58,802 nt of DNA from an uncultured Pelagibacteraceae bacterium (GCA_902569055.1 CACFSU010000006.1:1-58802); one strand, 5' to 3'. Positions 8,201-17,182 are shown, counted from the first letter of the stretch. Made by a program: numbers and translations. The notes: generated by a model from the letters alone, not told the origin.

Positions 8201-10407
8201 TTGGAACCCCAACAAGTCCTGGAAGTTGGAATTCAACAATTACTGCAACAGACATGATGGACTCCAATACTTTTGCAACAGCTAGTTTAAGCTTTGATAT
8301 TATAGAGGACACTAGTGGAGGCTATGACAGTGGTGGTGGAACTAGTTTTTCATTCATGTCAACTCCTTATCCTCCAGCAACTCTAACTGTAAATAATTCA
8401 ATTACACCAATATTTCTTTATACTACTGGTGGAGTTGGAAATATTAATTTTACTGCAACAGGTTTACCAATGGGTTTGTTTATATCAGGCGATCAAATTA
8501 GTGGATCTCCAGATACTCAAACCTTTTCATCAAGTAGTGTAAATATTATTGCTACAGATGAGGATGGAAATACTGCAAGTACAAATATTACCTTTCCAAA
8601 AGTAGATTCTGCTAGTGCTGGAGGAGGAGGAAGTGCAACTGGACCAATATGGACAACATATCTTTATGGACCTACAACATTAACTGTTGGTACGGAAATG
8701 ATGGACATGTTTTTGGATGCTACAGGAACTGGATCTTTAAGTTTTACTGCATCAAACTTACCACCAGGATTATATGTTGACGGACAATATATTAAAGGTT
8801 CACCAACAATGGAAAATATGTATTCAGTTAGCGTAATGATTACAGCAACAGATGATAATGGTTCACAAACTAAATATGTTAACTTTCCAAAAGTAGATAC
8901 CAGTGGTGGTGGAACCGTGGATTGGAACACTCTTGCCGCAGAATTTCCATCCACTTTAATTGTAGATGATCCTATTTCTTCAGTAACATTATCTGCAACG
9001 GGATCAGGTGTAATTACTTACGATTATTCTGGGACTTTACCTGAAGGTCTATTTTTAACTGCTGGAATATTATCCGGAACTCCAACTACAGAATATGAAT
9101 TTACAAGAAACGTAACATTCACAGCAACAGACTCAGATGGAAATACAGGTGATTTATTAGTTACCTTTCCTCAAGTAGATGGTGATGGCGGTGATGATGA
9201 TAGTGAGGTTACATGGAACACAACTTCTGCAGATATAACTTCTACTTTAGGTGGTAGCTTGACTGTCGATACTGCAATCAATTCTGTAACATTAAGTGCA
9301 ACAGGAAATGGTACTATAACTTACAGTCAAATAGGGTTACCACCTGGATTAACTTTGACAGCTGGATTAGTTTCTGGAACACCGACAACTCAAGATCCTA
9401 CTGGATCAACAGTTACTTTTACTGCAGAAGATGATGAAGGTAACACTGAAGATTTAGTTGTTTCCTTTCCACCTATAAGTGCCAGCTCAGGCGGTAGTGT
9501 AACTTGGTTTACTTCACAAGCTGATTTTCCATCTACTATGACTAAAGGAACAGCAATTTCCTCTATAACTTTAAGTGCTACAGGTAACGGAGCTATAACA
9601 TATACAGATGACGGTAATTTACCAAATGGAATTTCTTTAACAGCAGGAATAGTTTCTGGAACTCCTCAGAATGTTAGAGCTACAGAGACTACTGTAACTT
9701 TTACTGCTGAAGACATTGATGGTAACTTAGAGACCTTGACAGTTTCATTTCCAATAATAAGTGCTGCAAGCGGTATTAGTAATCCTAACTGGGTTACTAC
9801 CCCAACAACTTCAGCAAGTTATACTACAAGTTCAAATATAAGCATAAGTGCAGAAGCAGTTTCGGTCCCAGCAGCAAATGGAGTAATTTATTCTGCTTCA
9901 AGTTTGCCTCCAGGTGTAACTTTAGATACAGCAACTGGGCTTATTTCTGGAACTCCTACAACTGCTGGAACTTATACGTCAGAAATAAAAGTAGAAGATG
10001 CAACTGATAGTACTTTTCAAATAACTGAAACTTTAACATTCATGGTTTCTGCTGGAGGAAGTGAAACTTTAACTTTTGATACCGCAGAAACTTTACCCTC
10101 TGTTGATGCAGGAGAAAGTATATCTGAAACTATTCAAGCTACTGCAAGTTTAGGTTCACCTATTACTTATACTTTTATTTCAGTAAGTAATACAGGAAAT
10201 TCAGATGATACTTTAGCAGGAACTGGGATAACTATTACTGGAAATTTAATTTCTGGTATAGCACCAAGTTTATTTAATGCAGCAACATATTCTTTTGAAT
10301 TTCAAGTCTCAATAAATGCTGGTGCTACAACTAATAATAAGACTTTCAAGATGGATATATCACAAGATAATACATGTGTATCTCCAACTAATAATATTTG
10401 TATTTAA
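5257..10407 (+). CDS. Giant FecR-domain secreted protein with Ig-like (He_PIG) repeats
   Basis: A 1716-residue exported protein. Residues 1-33 form a signal peptide (hydrophobic LPLILLTLFLYSETLA). A FecR-type domain follows at about 40-150, where such proteins often have peptidoglycan- or sugar-related roles. Residues 267-285 contain an EF-hand/dockerin-like DANGDGVTDLADVEAY. A Met/Glu-rich helical region (about 310-625) carries three copies of a motif ending E(Q/E)(E/D)FDIF-x-H. Residues 651-708 are an almost pure Lys/Arg/Ala/Glu helix. From about 930 onward come seven Ig-like units marked by LPxGL...SGTPTT, spaced near 97 residues. The C-terminus has two Cys (CVSPTNNIC). Sited between wzc and wza, it is probably a surface adhesin or polysaccharide-associated protein; function is inferred from architecture only. 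The next gene starts at its stop (TAATG). Confidence 0.85.
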   Translation: MYLLIKDTLNFIKIKLILPLILLTLFLYSETLAEEKFVGFIDTLEGDAFIIKDEDEIKLKEFDQIFIQDKIRIEIGASIIVSFIDNSLLTLKNESEFIVQKFDQSSKPSFILSIPKGKFSFESGSIAKNKNGLMKIKLSGLDVKLNGTLIVGQNFGGSKNVSLVEDSTGNLGTLEIGIEGNNETKIISESATGVTLNFTDEEQEALIAGNIAAITTSVTAIEETQLSEEERNEIVEEMKEVTIKSTTKSEENIERAITKQLADGTIPDANGDGVTDLADVEAYKAELLGLKKSKLDFVVEQSKEDLSLLSDIIVNSDSDQSMQLMENMMETNSESASLLMTEIIEQEFDIFSHVASAETGNFEDLRETIVTEMIQDGSDFVADTMAQIMAVSDTEMGSYLMNEITNIEQSAENERNLAMDVLATFTEVASEKMDSYMQNDPSIMTSFAEIAFANADENDAEIIADMMQQTDGKNSAYLMSTMMAANDEIIGNVYENLAEQEFDIFNHIETAKMDIIDIDAGPSVSISTSDPLLPTTDSDIFTADNNQILNEENFIDNLKGEIFTKIIETSNQTAAEMTAELMMNSEGDSAKFMMETMMDSNPEIIGEVMENFVEEDFDIFDHFEDTTIEEPTEITSLDIPLNSEINDPSVSKNKKGLTKEERIAAKAERKAEKRRIKAEKKAARLAAKAERKAARKAAKLAAKQAAQEIGVTESFETNPDLQELKTEVFQDMMTYSNESTMETMAQLVVTADESTATLIFETVVTEQQSMSTDDTASENNFALDLMSNLSNVDSSIVTEMYETQEDLVDNMMSTALSNISSEDSEAIANIISSSGNDEINEIVFNNIASSNDQNLTSNVFSSLANTEDGAEAIIAIASTNQSLYENIAQDIDPTMTAASLYANTTAEYTTAAATAATTTNTDTTTYEAGGISWTTYPMTTGTYSTSTYISINGTATSMNGVNYSASDLPDGLTLDYTSGLIFGTPTSPGSWNSTITATDMMDSNTFATASLSFDIIEDTSGGYDSGGGTSFSFMSTPYPPATLTVNNSITPIFLYTTGGVGNINFTATGLPMGLFISGDQISGSPDTQTFSSSSVNIIATDEDGNTASTNITFPKVDSASAGGGGSATGPIWTTYLYGPTTLTVGTEMMDMFLDATGTGSLSFTASNLPPGLYVDGQYIKGSPTMENMYSVSVMITATDDNGSQTKYVNFPKVDTSGGGTVDWNTLAAEFPSTLIVDDPISSVTLSATGSGVITYDYSGTLPEGLFLTAGILSGTPTTEYEFTRNVTFTATDSDGNTGDLLVTFPQVDGDGGDDDSEVTWNTTSADITSTLGGSLTVDTAINSVTLSATGNGTITYSQIGLPPGLTLTAGLVSGTPTTQDPTGSTVTFTAEDDEGNTEDLVVSFPPISASSGGSVTWFTSQADFPSTMTKGTAISSITLSATGNGAITYTDDGNLPNGISLTAGIVSGTPQNVRATETTVTFTAEDIDGNLETLTVSFPIISAASGISNPNWVTTPTTSASYTTSSNISISAEAVSVPAANGVIYSASSLPPGVTLDTATGLISGTPTTAGTYTSEIKVEDATDSTFQITETLTFMVSAGGSETLTFDTAETLPSVDAGESISETIQATASLGSPITYTFISVSNTGNSDDTLAGTGITITGNLISGIAPSLFNAATYSFEFQVSINAGATTNNKTFKMDISQDNTCVSPTNNICI
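8040..10075 (+). repeat. Tandem Ig-like (He_PIG-type) repeat array inside the FecR protein
   Basis: Seven related units are visible in the translation, each ending in a variant of LPxGLxLxxGxxSGTPTT. The markers fall near nucleotides 8160, 8466, 8760, 9040, 9340, 9620 and 9905, a period of roughly 290 bases. Units 2-6 also share the linker ATDxDGNT...F(P)xVD and begin with a W(T/N)T motif. The first and last units are closer to each other (TYSTSTYISI versus SYTTSSNISI) than to the middle ones. Such domains build extended stalks in adhesins. Confidence 0.75.
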
Positions 10408-11771
10408 TGATAATAAGTAAAAATTTTTTACAAAACTTATTTTTATTAATTTTAGCCATTAGCGTTAGTTTTAACGCAAGTATTAATCCTTTAATGACTC
10501 AAGTTTCCTCTATAGGATTTATCTTAGTTTTTTTATTTTGTTTTAAAAATAATCAAGTTTTAGAAATGATTAAAGAAAATTACGAAAGAAATAAAATTTT
10601 TTTTATTTTTTTTTTTATCTATATATCTTTTTTAATATTACAAATAACTCCCCTACCACTTAATTTAATTAAAATTATTGCTCCCAATAACTATGATTTA
10701 TATACTTCTATAAGGATTGACAAACAATTATGGTCATTAAGCGTAGATCCAAGTAGTTCATATATTAGTATGTTAAATTGTATTAATTTCTTTATAATTT
10801 TTTTAACCTTTCCAGTTTTGTTTAGTAGAAGTAAATATTTAATGAAATTTTTATTTTTCTTATGTGTATTAGGATTTTGTCACGCAATATTTGCGACTTA
10901 TTGGATGTTAATAGGAAATCCATCAAATTTTTTAATAGAAAAAATTCATTATTTGAGAGCATCAACTGGCCTTTTTGTAAATAGATCAGTTTTTGGAACG
11001 TTTTTATTTTTATGCGCATATTCTGGTCTTTTTTATATTGTTATTTTTTTTCAAAAAAATCAAATTTCTAATTTTACTTTTCCTCATCAAATTAAAAGTA
11101 AAATTCTTTTTATAAGAATTTTTATTATTTTTTTAAGTATAGGAATTTTAACAACTTGGTCTAGAGTAGTTAACTTTAGTTATATTTTAATATTGTTATC
11201 TTTTTTATTTTATTCGAGAATATCCTTTAACAAATTCGTTAACCCTTTATCAATAATAATAATTTTAATACTGATTTTTGATGTTTTGGTTATGGCAATT
11301 TTTTTTGGTAATGCCAGATTAGTAGAAAGACTTGTAGAAACTCCAATACTTAAAGATTTTATAAGACTAAACTTAATTTCTTTTGGGTTCGAACAATTTA
11401 AAAATTTTTGGTTATTTGGTTACGGAAATGGAGCTTTTGGACAAATTTTTAAAATATTTTATCCATTTCAAGATAATTCTTTCAATTATTTAGCAGAACA
11501 CGCTCATAATGACGGAATTGAACTTTTGGGAGAAATAGGAATTTTAGGATGTTCGATACTATTACTATTATTTATATCTTATTTTAAAATAATATTAAAA
11601 AACATTCATCAATCAAGACAACTTGCTAGATTTACTTTATTTTCTTTATTATTAATTATCTTATTTATTCAAAGTTTAGTAGATTTTTCATTACATGCTC
11701 CTGGTATACTAATTTTAATCACAAGTATTTTATCTATAGGTCTAGTAAAATTTAAAAAAAATATTAATTAA
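10407..11771 (+). CDS. O-antigen ligase / Wzy polymerase-like membrane protein (copy 1)
   Basis: About 454 residues from the ATG at 10407, which shares its A with the preceding TAA (TAATG), implying translational coupling to the FecR protein gene. A TTG nine bases upstream is possible but less likely. The protein has some ten to twelve hydrophobic helices and the family's long periplasmic loop with GYGNGAFGQIF followed by EHAHNDGIELLGEIGI. The His/Asn/Asp cluster at that point is the O-antigen ligase (Wzy_C) signature. Such proteins either polymerise lipid-linked repeat units or ligate glycan to an acceptor at the periplasmic face. With a second homologue at 12,958, the two may split these roles, or this one could glycosylate the preceding protein; both are inference. 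Confidence 0.85.
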   Translation: MIISKNFLQNLFLLILAISVSFNASINPLMTQVSSIGFILVFLFCFKNNQVLEMIKENYERNKIFFIFFFIYISFLILQITPLPLNLIKIIAPNNYDLYTSIRIDKQLWSLSVDPSSSYISMLNCINFFIIFLTFPVLFSRSKYLMKFLFFLCVLGFCHAIFATYWMLIGNPSNFLIEKIHYLRASTGLFVNRSVFGTFLFLCAYSGLFYIVIFFQKNQISNFTFPHQIKSKILFIRIFIIFLSIGILTTWSRVVNFSYILILLSFLFYSRISFNKFVNPLSIIIILILIFDVLVMAIFFGNARLVERLVETPILKDFIRLNLISFGFEQFKNFWLFGYGNGAFGQIFKIFYPFQDNSFNYLAEHAHNDGIELLGEIGILGCSILLLLFISYFKIILKNIHQSRQLARFTLFSLLLIILFIQSLVDFSLHAPGILILITSILSIGLVKFKKNIN

Positions 11772-11787
11772 TTACTTAATATTTCCA

Positions 11788-12906
11788 TTAATCACCACCT
11801 CTAAGTATATCCTCATCTTGACTTATAATATACCAGTCATCCTGCTCAGCTATATAAGGTTTGTAAGTTTTAAATAATGTCTCTGATGGAGTTAAAAGAC
11901 TTATTACATTATTCCATTTTACCAATTTAGTAGATGGTATAAAAACTATATCATTTGGTAAAATATAAAAATTATTTGCTGATATAAAAGCAGCAGGATT
12001 ATTTAAATTAATTGAATAAATATCAATATGCAAAAATTTAGTTAGATCCTCTCTTAATACATAGATGTTTTTTGTTTTTGCAGTAGCTTTATTAATTCCT
12101 TTTGTAGCTAATAATTCAGTTAAAGTTAAGTCTTTATAGACAGAAATAGGTCCTGAGGTAGTAAATTCTCCAAAAGCATAAGCTTGATCAGTATCAGACT
12201 CCGATACATGTAGTACGTCGTCTTTTCTCAAAAAAATATCTAACTCAGTATTATTTTTATTTAAAAGCTCATAAAGATCAATTTCAAAAACCTCTTCACC
12301 TCTTCTTAAGAGTGCTGTTTTAACATAACTTTTTTGATCTTTTACGTACCCTGCCTTAATAAGAGCATCAAGTATCTTTAATGGTTGCTCTGAAAGAAGG
12401 ATGGCCAATGGACGATTAATTGCACCAGTTATATATACATAAGCGCTATTATATTGTTCTATTTTAACTATAGTTTCAGGTTCTTGATAATATGTTTTTA
12501 ATACATCATTAATAAATGCTTGAGCTTCTTCCTTAGTTTTACCGTCTATTACTACTTGACCAACATAAGGAATTGTCACGTCTCCGTTCGGACTTATTGT
12601 ATAAGACCCATCAATATCATCAATATCTGTAATTGATACATTTATAACATCACCGGAACCAATTGAATAATAATATTTATTTTCTTTCACTAAATTAGAA
12701 AGATTTTTATCTTTTTCTTTTTTTATATCCTCAAATTTAGGAAGTGATGCTGTATTGATTTCATTTAAATTATGAAATTTTAAAGTTACACCTCTTTGTT
12801 TTAAACCTAATTTATTAGGGTTAGAACTTTTTGGTTCGCTTTTAAAACCAGTTGAATTAGTGCAACTTGTTATAAATAAAAATAAAAATATTATTCTTAA
12901 ATTCAT
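11788..12906 (-). CDS. Wza-like polysaccharide export outer-membrane lipoprotein
   Basis: A 372-residue lipoprotein. The signal peptide MNLRIIFLFLFITSC ends in a lipobox with Cys15. The polysaccharide export domain follows near residues 80-170, with YYSIGSGDVINVSITDIDD, SPNGDVTIPYVGQVVIDG and a SLBB-like repeat (VYITGAINRP). Another SLBB-like segment (YAFGEFTTSGPISV) lies beyond residue 230. The family forms the octameric channel through which capsule or exopolysaccharide leaves the cell, docked to Wzc. It is convergent with the upstream ligase gene (16-base gap) and divergent from the next polymerase-like gene (51-base gap). The C-terminus lacks an obvious long amphipathic helix but ends in an acidic tail. 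Identification is firm. Confidence 0.93.
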   Translation of the reverse strand: MNLRIIFLFLFITSCTNSTGFKSEPKSSNPNKLGLKQRGVTLKFHNLNEINTASLPKFEDIKKEKDKNLSNLVKENKYYYSIGSGDVINVSITDIDDIDGSYTISPNGDVTIPYVGQVVIDGKTKEEAQAFINDVLKTYYQEPETIVKIEQYNSAYVYITGAINRPLAILLSEQPLKILDALIKAGYVKDQKSYVKTALLRRGEEVFEIDLYELLNKNNTELDIFLRKDDVLHVSESDTDQAYAFGEFTTSGPISVYKDLTLTELLATKGINKATAKTKNIYVLREDLTKFLHIDIYSINLNNPAAFISANNFYILPNDIVFIPSTKLVKWNNVISLLTPSETLFKTYKPYIAEQDDWYIISQDEDILRGGD

Positions 12907-12957
12907 ACACTAAAGATTTATATATTATTGTTCAAAAATATCATATAGATAAAAAAC

Positions 12958-14190
12958 ATGGGTAGTTTAAAAATAAAATTAATCCCAATTATAATTTTAT
13001 TATCTGGCCCTCCTGCATTCAGAAAAACTGAAAATACTAATAATACATTAACTCCAGAGGTGGATATTTGGATAATAATTCAAATAATCGCATACCTAGT
13101 AGCCTTTTTTTTAATGTTAACCCATATTAACAAACAATTTAAATTTAAAAAAAATATTTTTGATTATCTTATTTTTGCAAATTTTTTTTCTCTTTTTGTT
13201 TCATGTATATTATCTAATGATATTGTAACTAGTGCCGCATATACTTTTTTATATTTTATAGGTGTTTATTTTTATTATTATTCAAAAAATTATTACTTTG
13301 ATATCAATGAACAATCTATTGTTTATGTCTATATATTAATTAGAAATATTTTTTCTATATTACTTTTATTAGTTGCATTTTTTTATATTTTTACAGAAGG
13401 TTATGTTATTTCAGGATTAAGAATTTCTGGCGGAAGAATTGCCAATGTCCTAATAATATGTCCAATAATTTTTCTAATAAGTTGTTTTATTTACTCAACA
13501 AAATATAACAATTTACTTAACAAAATTTGTATAGTTTCATCTTTATTCTTTCTTTTTTTTGCCTATTCAAGATCTACTTGGTGGTCTACTCTTTTTTTAA
13601 CATTTTTTCTTTTTATAAAATTATATTTTTTTAATTCTAGTAACTCTAAAAATGTAAATATTAAATTTTTTTTTCATTTCTTAGTTTTTTCATTGATTAT
13701 AATTATGATTTTATATTTTTCTGAAATAATGAATTTTTTAACTAGAGGACAAGATGATGTATTTCATCTTAGTGGAAGAGATATAATTGCAGAATGGGTT
13801 TTTAGTTATATGAGTGAAAATTTCTTTGGTCTTGGAGCTGGAACTGGATTCAAAAGAATTTTTCCTACTTTAATATATTATTTTGATCCTTTAGAAATGG
13901 ATCCAAGGAATATAGGTACAGCACATAATGCATATTTAGAAATTTTTGTTTCTGGTGGATGGATATCTTTTGTAAGCTACACTTTGTTATCAGTATTCCC
14001 ATTGATCTTCTTTATAAAAAATTTTAAAAAAATTTTAAAATCAAATTTCTATCTTTTGTTTCTTCTTTTTGTTTTAGTAATTTCAAATAATATGGTGAAT
14101 GCTACATCCACGATGCCTTCCTACTTAGCTTTTTCATATTCGTGGCTTATTTTGGCTTTAATCAACATTTATATTTACTCAAAAAAATGA
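12958..14190 (+). CDS. O-antigen ligase / Wzy polymerase-like membrane protein (copy 2)
   Basis: A 410-residue polytopic protein with about ten to twelve hydrophobic helices. The periplasmic loop carries GLGAGTGFKRIFPTL and then GTAHNAYLEIFVSGGW, the family's H-N-x(2)-E/L-x-G arrangement. I read it as the Wzy polymerase or ligase acting on undecaprenyl-linked repeat units. Its TGA overlaps the ATG of the GT4 gene (ATGA at 14187), so the two are translationally coupled, and a third gene follows with the same junction. It shares fold features with the protein encoded at 10,407 but little direct sequence, so the two are not a recent duplication. Which one is polymerase and which ligase cannot be settled from sequence. 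Confidence 0.85.
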   Translation: MGSLKIKLIPIIILLSGPPAFRKTENTNNTLTPEVDIWIIIQIIAYLVAFFLMLTHINKQFKFKKNIFDYLIFANFFSLFVSCILSNDIVTSAAYTFLYFIGVYFYYYSKNYYFDINEQSIVYVYILIRNIFSILLLLVAFFYIFTEGYVISGLRISGGRIANVLIICPIIFLISCFIYSTKYNNLLNKICIVSSLFFLFFAYSRSTWWSTLFLTFFLFIKLYFFNSSNSKNVNIKFFFHFLVFSLIIIMILYFSEIMNFLTRGQDDVFHLSGRDIIAEWVFSYMSENFFGLGAGTGFKRIFPTLIYYFDPLEMDPRNIGTAHNAYLEIFVSGGWISFVSYTLLSVFPLIFFIKNFKKILKSNFYLLFLLFVLVISNNMVNATSTMPSYLAFSYSWLILALINIYIYSKK

Positions 14191-15305
14191 AAATTTTACA
14201 ATTACATAATCAATACAAATTTCTTGGAGGAGAAGATGTTGTTTTAAAAATTGAAAAAAATCTTCTTATTAATAAAGGTCATTCTGTAGATCAAATAGTT
14301 AGAAAAAATACCGATGAAATTAAAAATTTTTTTGACAATTTAAATGTTCTTAAAAATTTACACTATTCTCATAAAAGTATAAAAATATTAAAAAATAAAA
14401 TAGATAAAAATAATTTACCCGACATTGTTCATGTACATAATTTATTTCCATTATGGACATACTCTATTTTTAATTTTTTTAAGGAATATAATATTCCCAT
14501 TGTGATGACACTACATAACTACAGGATTATATGGGATTATTTTGGTATTTTAGACAATAAATCAATTGATTATGGACATTTCAAAAATTCAAAAATTAAA
14601 ACTTTTATAATCTCCAAATTAATAAGTAGAAAAAAAAAGCTTTTAGATCATGTAGATAGATTTATTGTTTTCTCAGAATTTAACAAAAATGAATTCATAA
14701 AATTTGGATTATCAAGCAAAAAAATAATAGTTAGACCAAATTATATAGTCGATAAAAAATTTCAAATAAAAAAATTTATTGAAAAAGATGATGCAATTTT
14801 TGCGTCAAGAATATCAAAAGAAAAAGGTATAATAACGTTAATTAAAGCTTGGAAAGATATAAAAATTAAAATTAATATTTATGGTAATGGTCCACTCTTA
14901 AATGAATTAAGAAAAAATAACTCTAAAAGTGAAATAATATTTCATGGTTATCTAGACCAAATCTCTTTAGAAAAAAAGATGTTAAATTCTAAATTATTAG
15001 TTTTTCCTTCCGAGGTATTTGAAACTTTTGGTATGACAATCATAGAAGCTTTTATGACTGGAACTTTAGTAATTGCTTCTAACTCAGAACCTATTCGAAG
15101 TATTATCAAAAATAATTATAATGGGATTTTATTTGAAAAAGGCAATTACAAAGATTTAAGAGAAAAAGTAAACTGGGCGCTAAATAATCCAGCAGAATGT
15201 GATTTAATGGTTAATAACGCGCTAAATGATTTTAAAAATAAATATACTGATGAGAAAAACTATGAATCTTTATTTTCTATTTATAAATATTTAACGAAGA
15301 AATGA
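14187..15305 (+). CDS. Glycosyltransferase family 4 (GT-B fold)
   Basis: About 372 residues from the ATG at 14187 (MKILQLHNQYKFLGGEDVV); a longer frame opens inside the preceding gene but the ATGA junction and the typical GT4 N-terminus decide the start. The N-terminal half has HVHNLFPLWTYS and MTLHNYR, typical of the acceptor domain. The C-terminal nucleotide-sugar domain shows FASRISKEKGI, GNGPLLNELR and the E-x7-E element in EVFETFGMTIIEAFMTG. It transfers a sugar from a nucleotide donor to a lipid-linked intermediate on the cytoplasmic side. Donor and linkage are not readable. It is coupled to wzy upstream and to a kinase-like gene downstream (ATGA at 15302). Confidence 0.9.
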   Translation: MKILQLHNQYKFLGGEDVVLKIEKNLLINKGHSVDQIVRKNTDEIKNFFDNLNVLKNLHYSHKSIKILKNKIDKNNLPDIVHVHNLFPLWTYSIFNFFKEYNIPIVMTLHNYRIIWDYFGILDNKSIDYGHFKNSKIKTFIISKLISRKKKLLDHVDRFIVFSEFNKNEFIKFGLSSKKIIVRPNYIVDKKFQIKKFIEKDDAIFASRISKEKGIITLIKAWKDIKIKINIYGNGPLLNELRKNNSKSEIIFHGYLDQISLEKKMLNSKLLVFPSEVFETFGMTIIEAFMTGTLVIASNSEPIRSIIKNNYNGILFEKGNYKDLREKVNWALNNPAECDLMVNNALNDFKNKYTDEKNYESLFSIYKYLTKK

Positions 15306-16201
15306 TAAGATATAAAAATAAAATTGATAAAATTTTTAGAATAAAAAAATTTAATAAACTTAAATATACTATTGACGAAATAAATAATAAAAAATTAATA
15401 GCTTATTTTTTTAAAAAAAATAAAATTTTTTTTGTTTTAAAAATATCATTTAATCAATTTACTTCTAATCAATTTAATAATGAAAAAAATGCATATAAGA
15501 TTTTAAAAAAAAGAAAACATCCTTTCTATCTGACAAAATATAGAAATATCTACAATCATAAATATACATCAATTTCTAAAATTAAATATATTGATGGTAA
15601 AAAAGGTAGTTTTTTTGATCTTGATAAATTTTTTAAAATTAAAAACTTAAAAATTCAAACAATTAAATTTGAAAAATATACTCAAATTATGAAAGAAAAT
15701 TTTAGGAAAATACATTCTTTTAATTTCATAATTGATAAAGATTTTGAAAATATTCAATCAATTTTTAAAAATGAAAAAATTGATATTTCTTTAAGCCATG
15801 GAGATTTTACCCATTGGAATAGTATCAAATCAAAAAATAATTATTTTATTTATGATCTAGAATATTTTTCAAAAAAGAGAGTTTTTTTATATGATATTTT
15901 GCATTGGTTAATAGCACCAATTACAAATAAGTTTAAATTATTTAAATTCAAAATTAATTATAATTATTTACTAATATTATTTATAAGATTTTATTTAAAT
16001 AAATTAAATCATAAACTGTCTAAAAGAGAAATTATTAAATATCTTTTACTTTATTTTATTGAACAAAAATATATCGCTTTATTGGCAGATAAAATAAACA
16101 AAAAATATAAAATCATTTCTCATGAAAATTTAAAAAATAGCAAACTTCTCTCCAAATTTTATTCTAATCAAATTAAAATATTTATTAAATATTTGAACTA
16201 A
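15302..16201 (+). CDS. APH/choline-kinase-fold phosphotransferase-like protein
   Basis: A 299-residue, very Lys/Asn/Phe-rich protein. The C-terminal half has LSHGDFTHWN (catalytic-loop HGDxxxxN of the aminoglycoside/choline kinase fold), followed after about 15 residues by YDLEY, in the place of the metal-binding Asp motif. The N-lobe is poorly conserved. The family phosphorylates small molecules such as choline, ethanolamine, sugars or amino alcohols. Lying directly after a GT4 gene with an ATGA overlap, it may prepare or add a phosphorylated substituent of the polysaccharide. A second protein of the same fold is encoded at 24,777. Its stop overlaps the convergent GT2 gene by four bases. Substrate unknown. 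Confidence 0.65.
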   Translation: MIRYKNKIDKIFRIKKFNKLKYTIDEINNKKLIAYFFKKNKIFFVLKISFNQFTSNQFNNEKNAYKILKKRKHPFYLTKYRNIYNHKYTSISKIKYIDGKKGSFFDLDKFFKIKNLKIQTIKFEKYTQIMKENFRKIHSFNFIIDKDFENIQSIFKNEKIDISLSHGDFTHWNSIKSKNNYFIYDLEYFSKKRVFLYDILHWLIAPITNKFKLFKFKINYNYLLILFIRFYLNKLNHKLSKREIIKYLLLYFIEQKYIALLADKINKKYKIISHENLKNSKLLSKFYSNQIKIFIKYLN

Positions 16202-17148
16202 ATTTTAAGTCTGTTTAATAACTTTTTAAAAAATCTTACTGGACTAAATAATGAGCTAATAATCATATTTAATAAGAAAAATACATAGTTTTTATTTATT
16301 AAAAAAATTACAGAATTTCTAAAGTACAGATCTGAAATATCATTAATTAATTCTTTAAACTTATAAAATATATTCTTTTTCATAATTTTTTTTTTAAATT
16401 TTAAAAATGAAACTTCTTTATGATTTATATTTCTTAAAAATATATTTTCTTTAACCCACATCGCTTTAAGTCTTGAATAAAAGAAGTTACTAGTTGTAAT
16501 TGAAGATGCGTGTATCCTATATGATAAGAGTATTTCAGGAAGTGTGAAAACATTATACCCCTTTTGAGCTATCCTAGACCATAAATCAGTATCATCAGCT
16601 GGCCAATAATCTTCTCTGAAACCACCTACTTTTAAAAATATATCTCTATAAAAAATTACTGAAGGCGTAACAATACCTATACTTTTATTATTCTTAATTA
16701 ATTTAAAACAAGAATTATGATATATTAAATTAGTTGAAGAAATGCCTGCTGTAAGATTATTTTTGATATTAATATAATTTGCTAGTGTACCCAAAACTTT
16801 TACTGTTGGATTTTTTTTTAAATAAATTATTTGTTTATAAATTTTATTTTTAAAAAACAAATCATCAGCATCTAAAACTGAAATAAGCTTTGATTTACAT
16901 TTTTTTTTTATTACATTGTTTATACTTTTGGCTCTTGATGTTTTTTTTTTAAATCGAATTAATTTAATTCTTTTATCTTTGGATCTATACATTTTCATGA
17001 TTTCATATGAATTATCTGTAGAACCATTATCAACTAAAAATAATGTAAAATTTTTGAAGGTTTGTTTTAATACACTTTCAATAGTACCTTTAAGAAAACG
17101 AGCTCCATTGTAACAGGGTATTATTATTGAAATTTTATTTTTATTCAT
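16198..17148 (-). CDS. Glycosyltransferase family 2 (GT-A fold)
   Basis: A 316-residue protein opening with the classic GT2 segment ISIIIPCYNGARFLKGTIES, then LFLVDNGSTDNS and the DxD-containing SVLDADDLFF near residue 95. A third GT2 signature, GGFREDYWPADDTDLWSR, supplies the acceptor-side ED/DD residues around 175-190. The C-terminal 100 residues are Lys-rich with hydrophobic stretches that may bind the membrane. It transfers a sugar from a nucleotide-sugar to the growing repeat unit in the cytoplasm. It stands alone on the minus strand, convergent with the kinase-like gene and divergent from the gene at 17,183 with only about 35 bases between, so promoters must be compact here. Confidence 0.9.
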   Translation of the reverse strand: MNKNKISIIIPCYNGARFLKGTIESVLKQTFKNFTLFLVDNGSTDNSYEIMKMYRSKDKRIKLIRFKKKTSRAKSINNVIKKKCKSKLISVLDADDLFFKNKIYKQIIYLKKNPTVKVLGTLANYINIKNNLTAGISSTNLIYHNSCFKLIKNNKSIGIVTPSVIFYRDIFLKVGGFREDYWPADDTDLWSRIAQKGYNVFTLPEILLSYRIHASSITTSNFFYSRLKAMWVKENIFLRNINHKEVSFLKFKKKIMKKNIFYKFKELINDISDLYFRNSVIFLINKNYVFFLLNMIISSLFSPVRFFKKLLNRLKI

Positions 17149-17182
17149 TAAAGTAAATTATTAATAACTGGTAATACATAAA

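Noticed and set aside
8664-8954. 96-codon minus-strand frame inside the Ig-like repeat region
   Set aside because: It is the mirror of repeated coding sequence; no independent motif.
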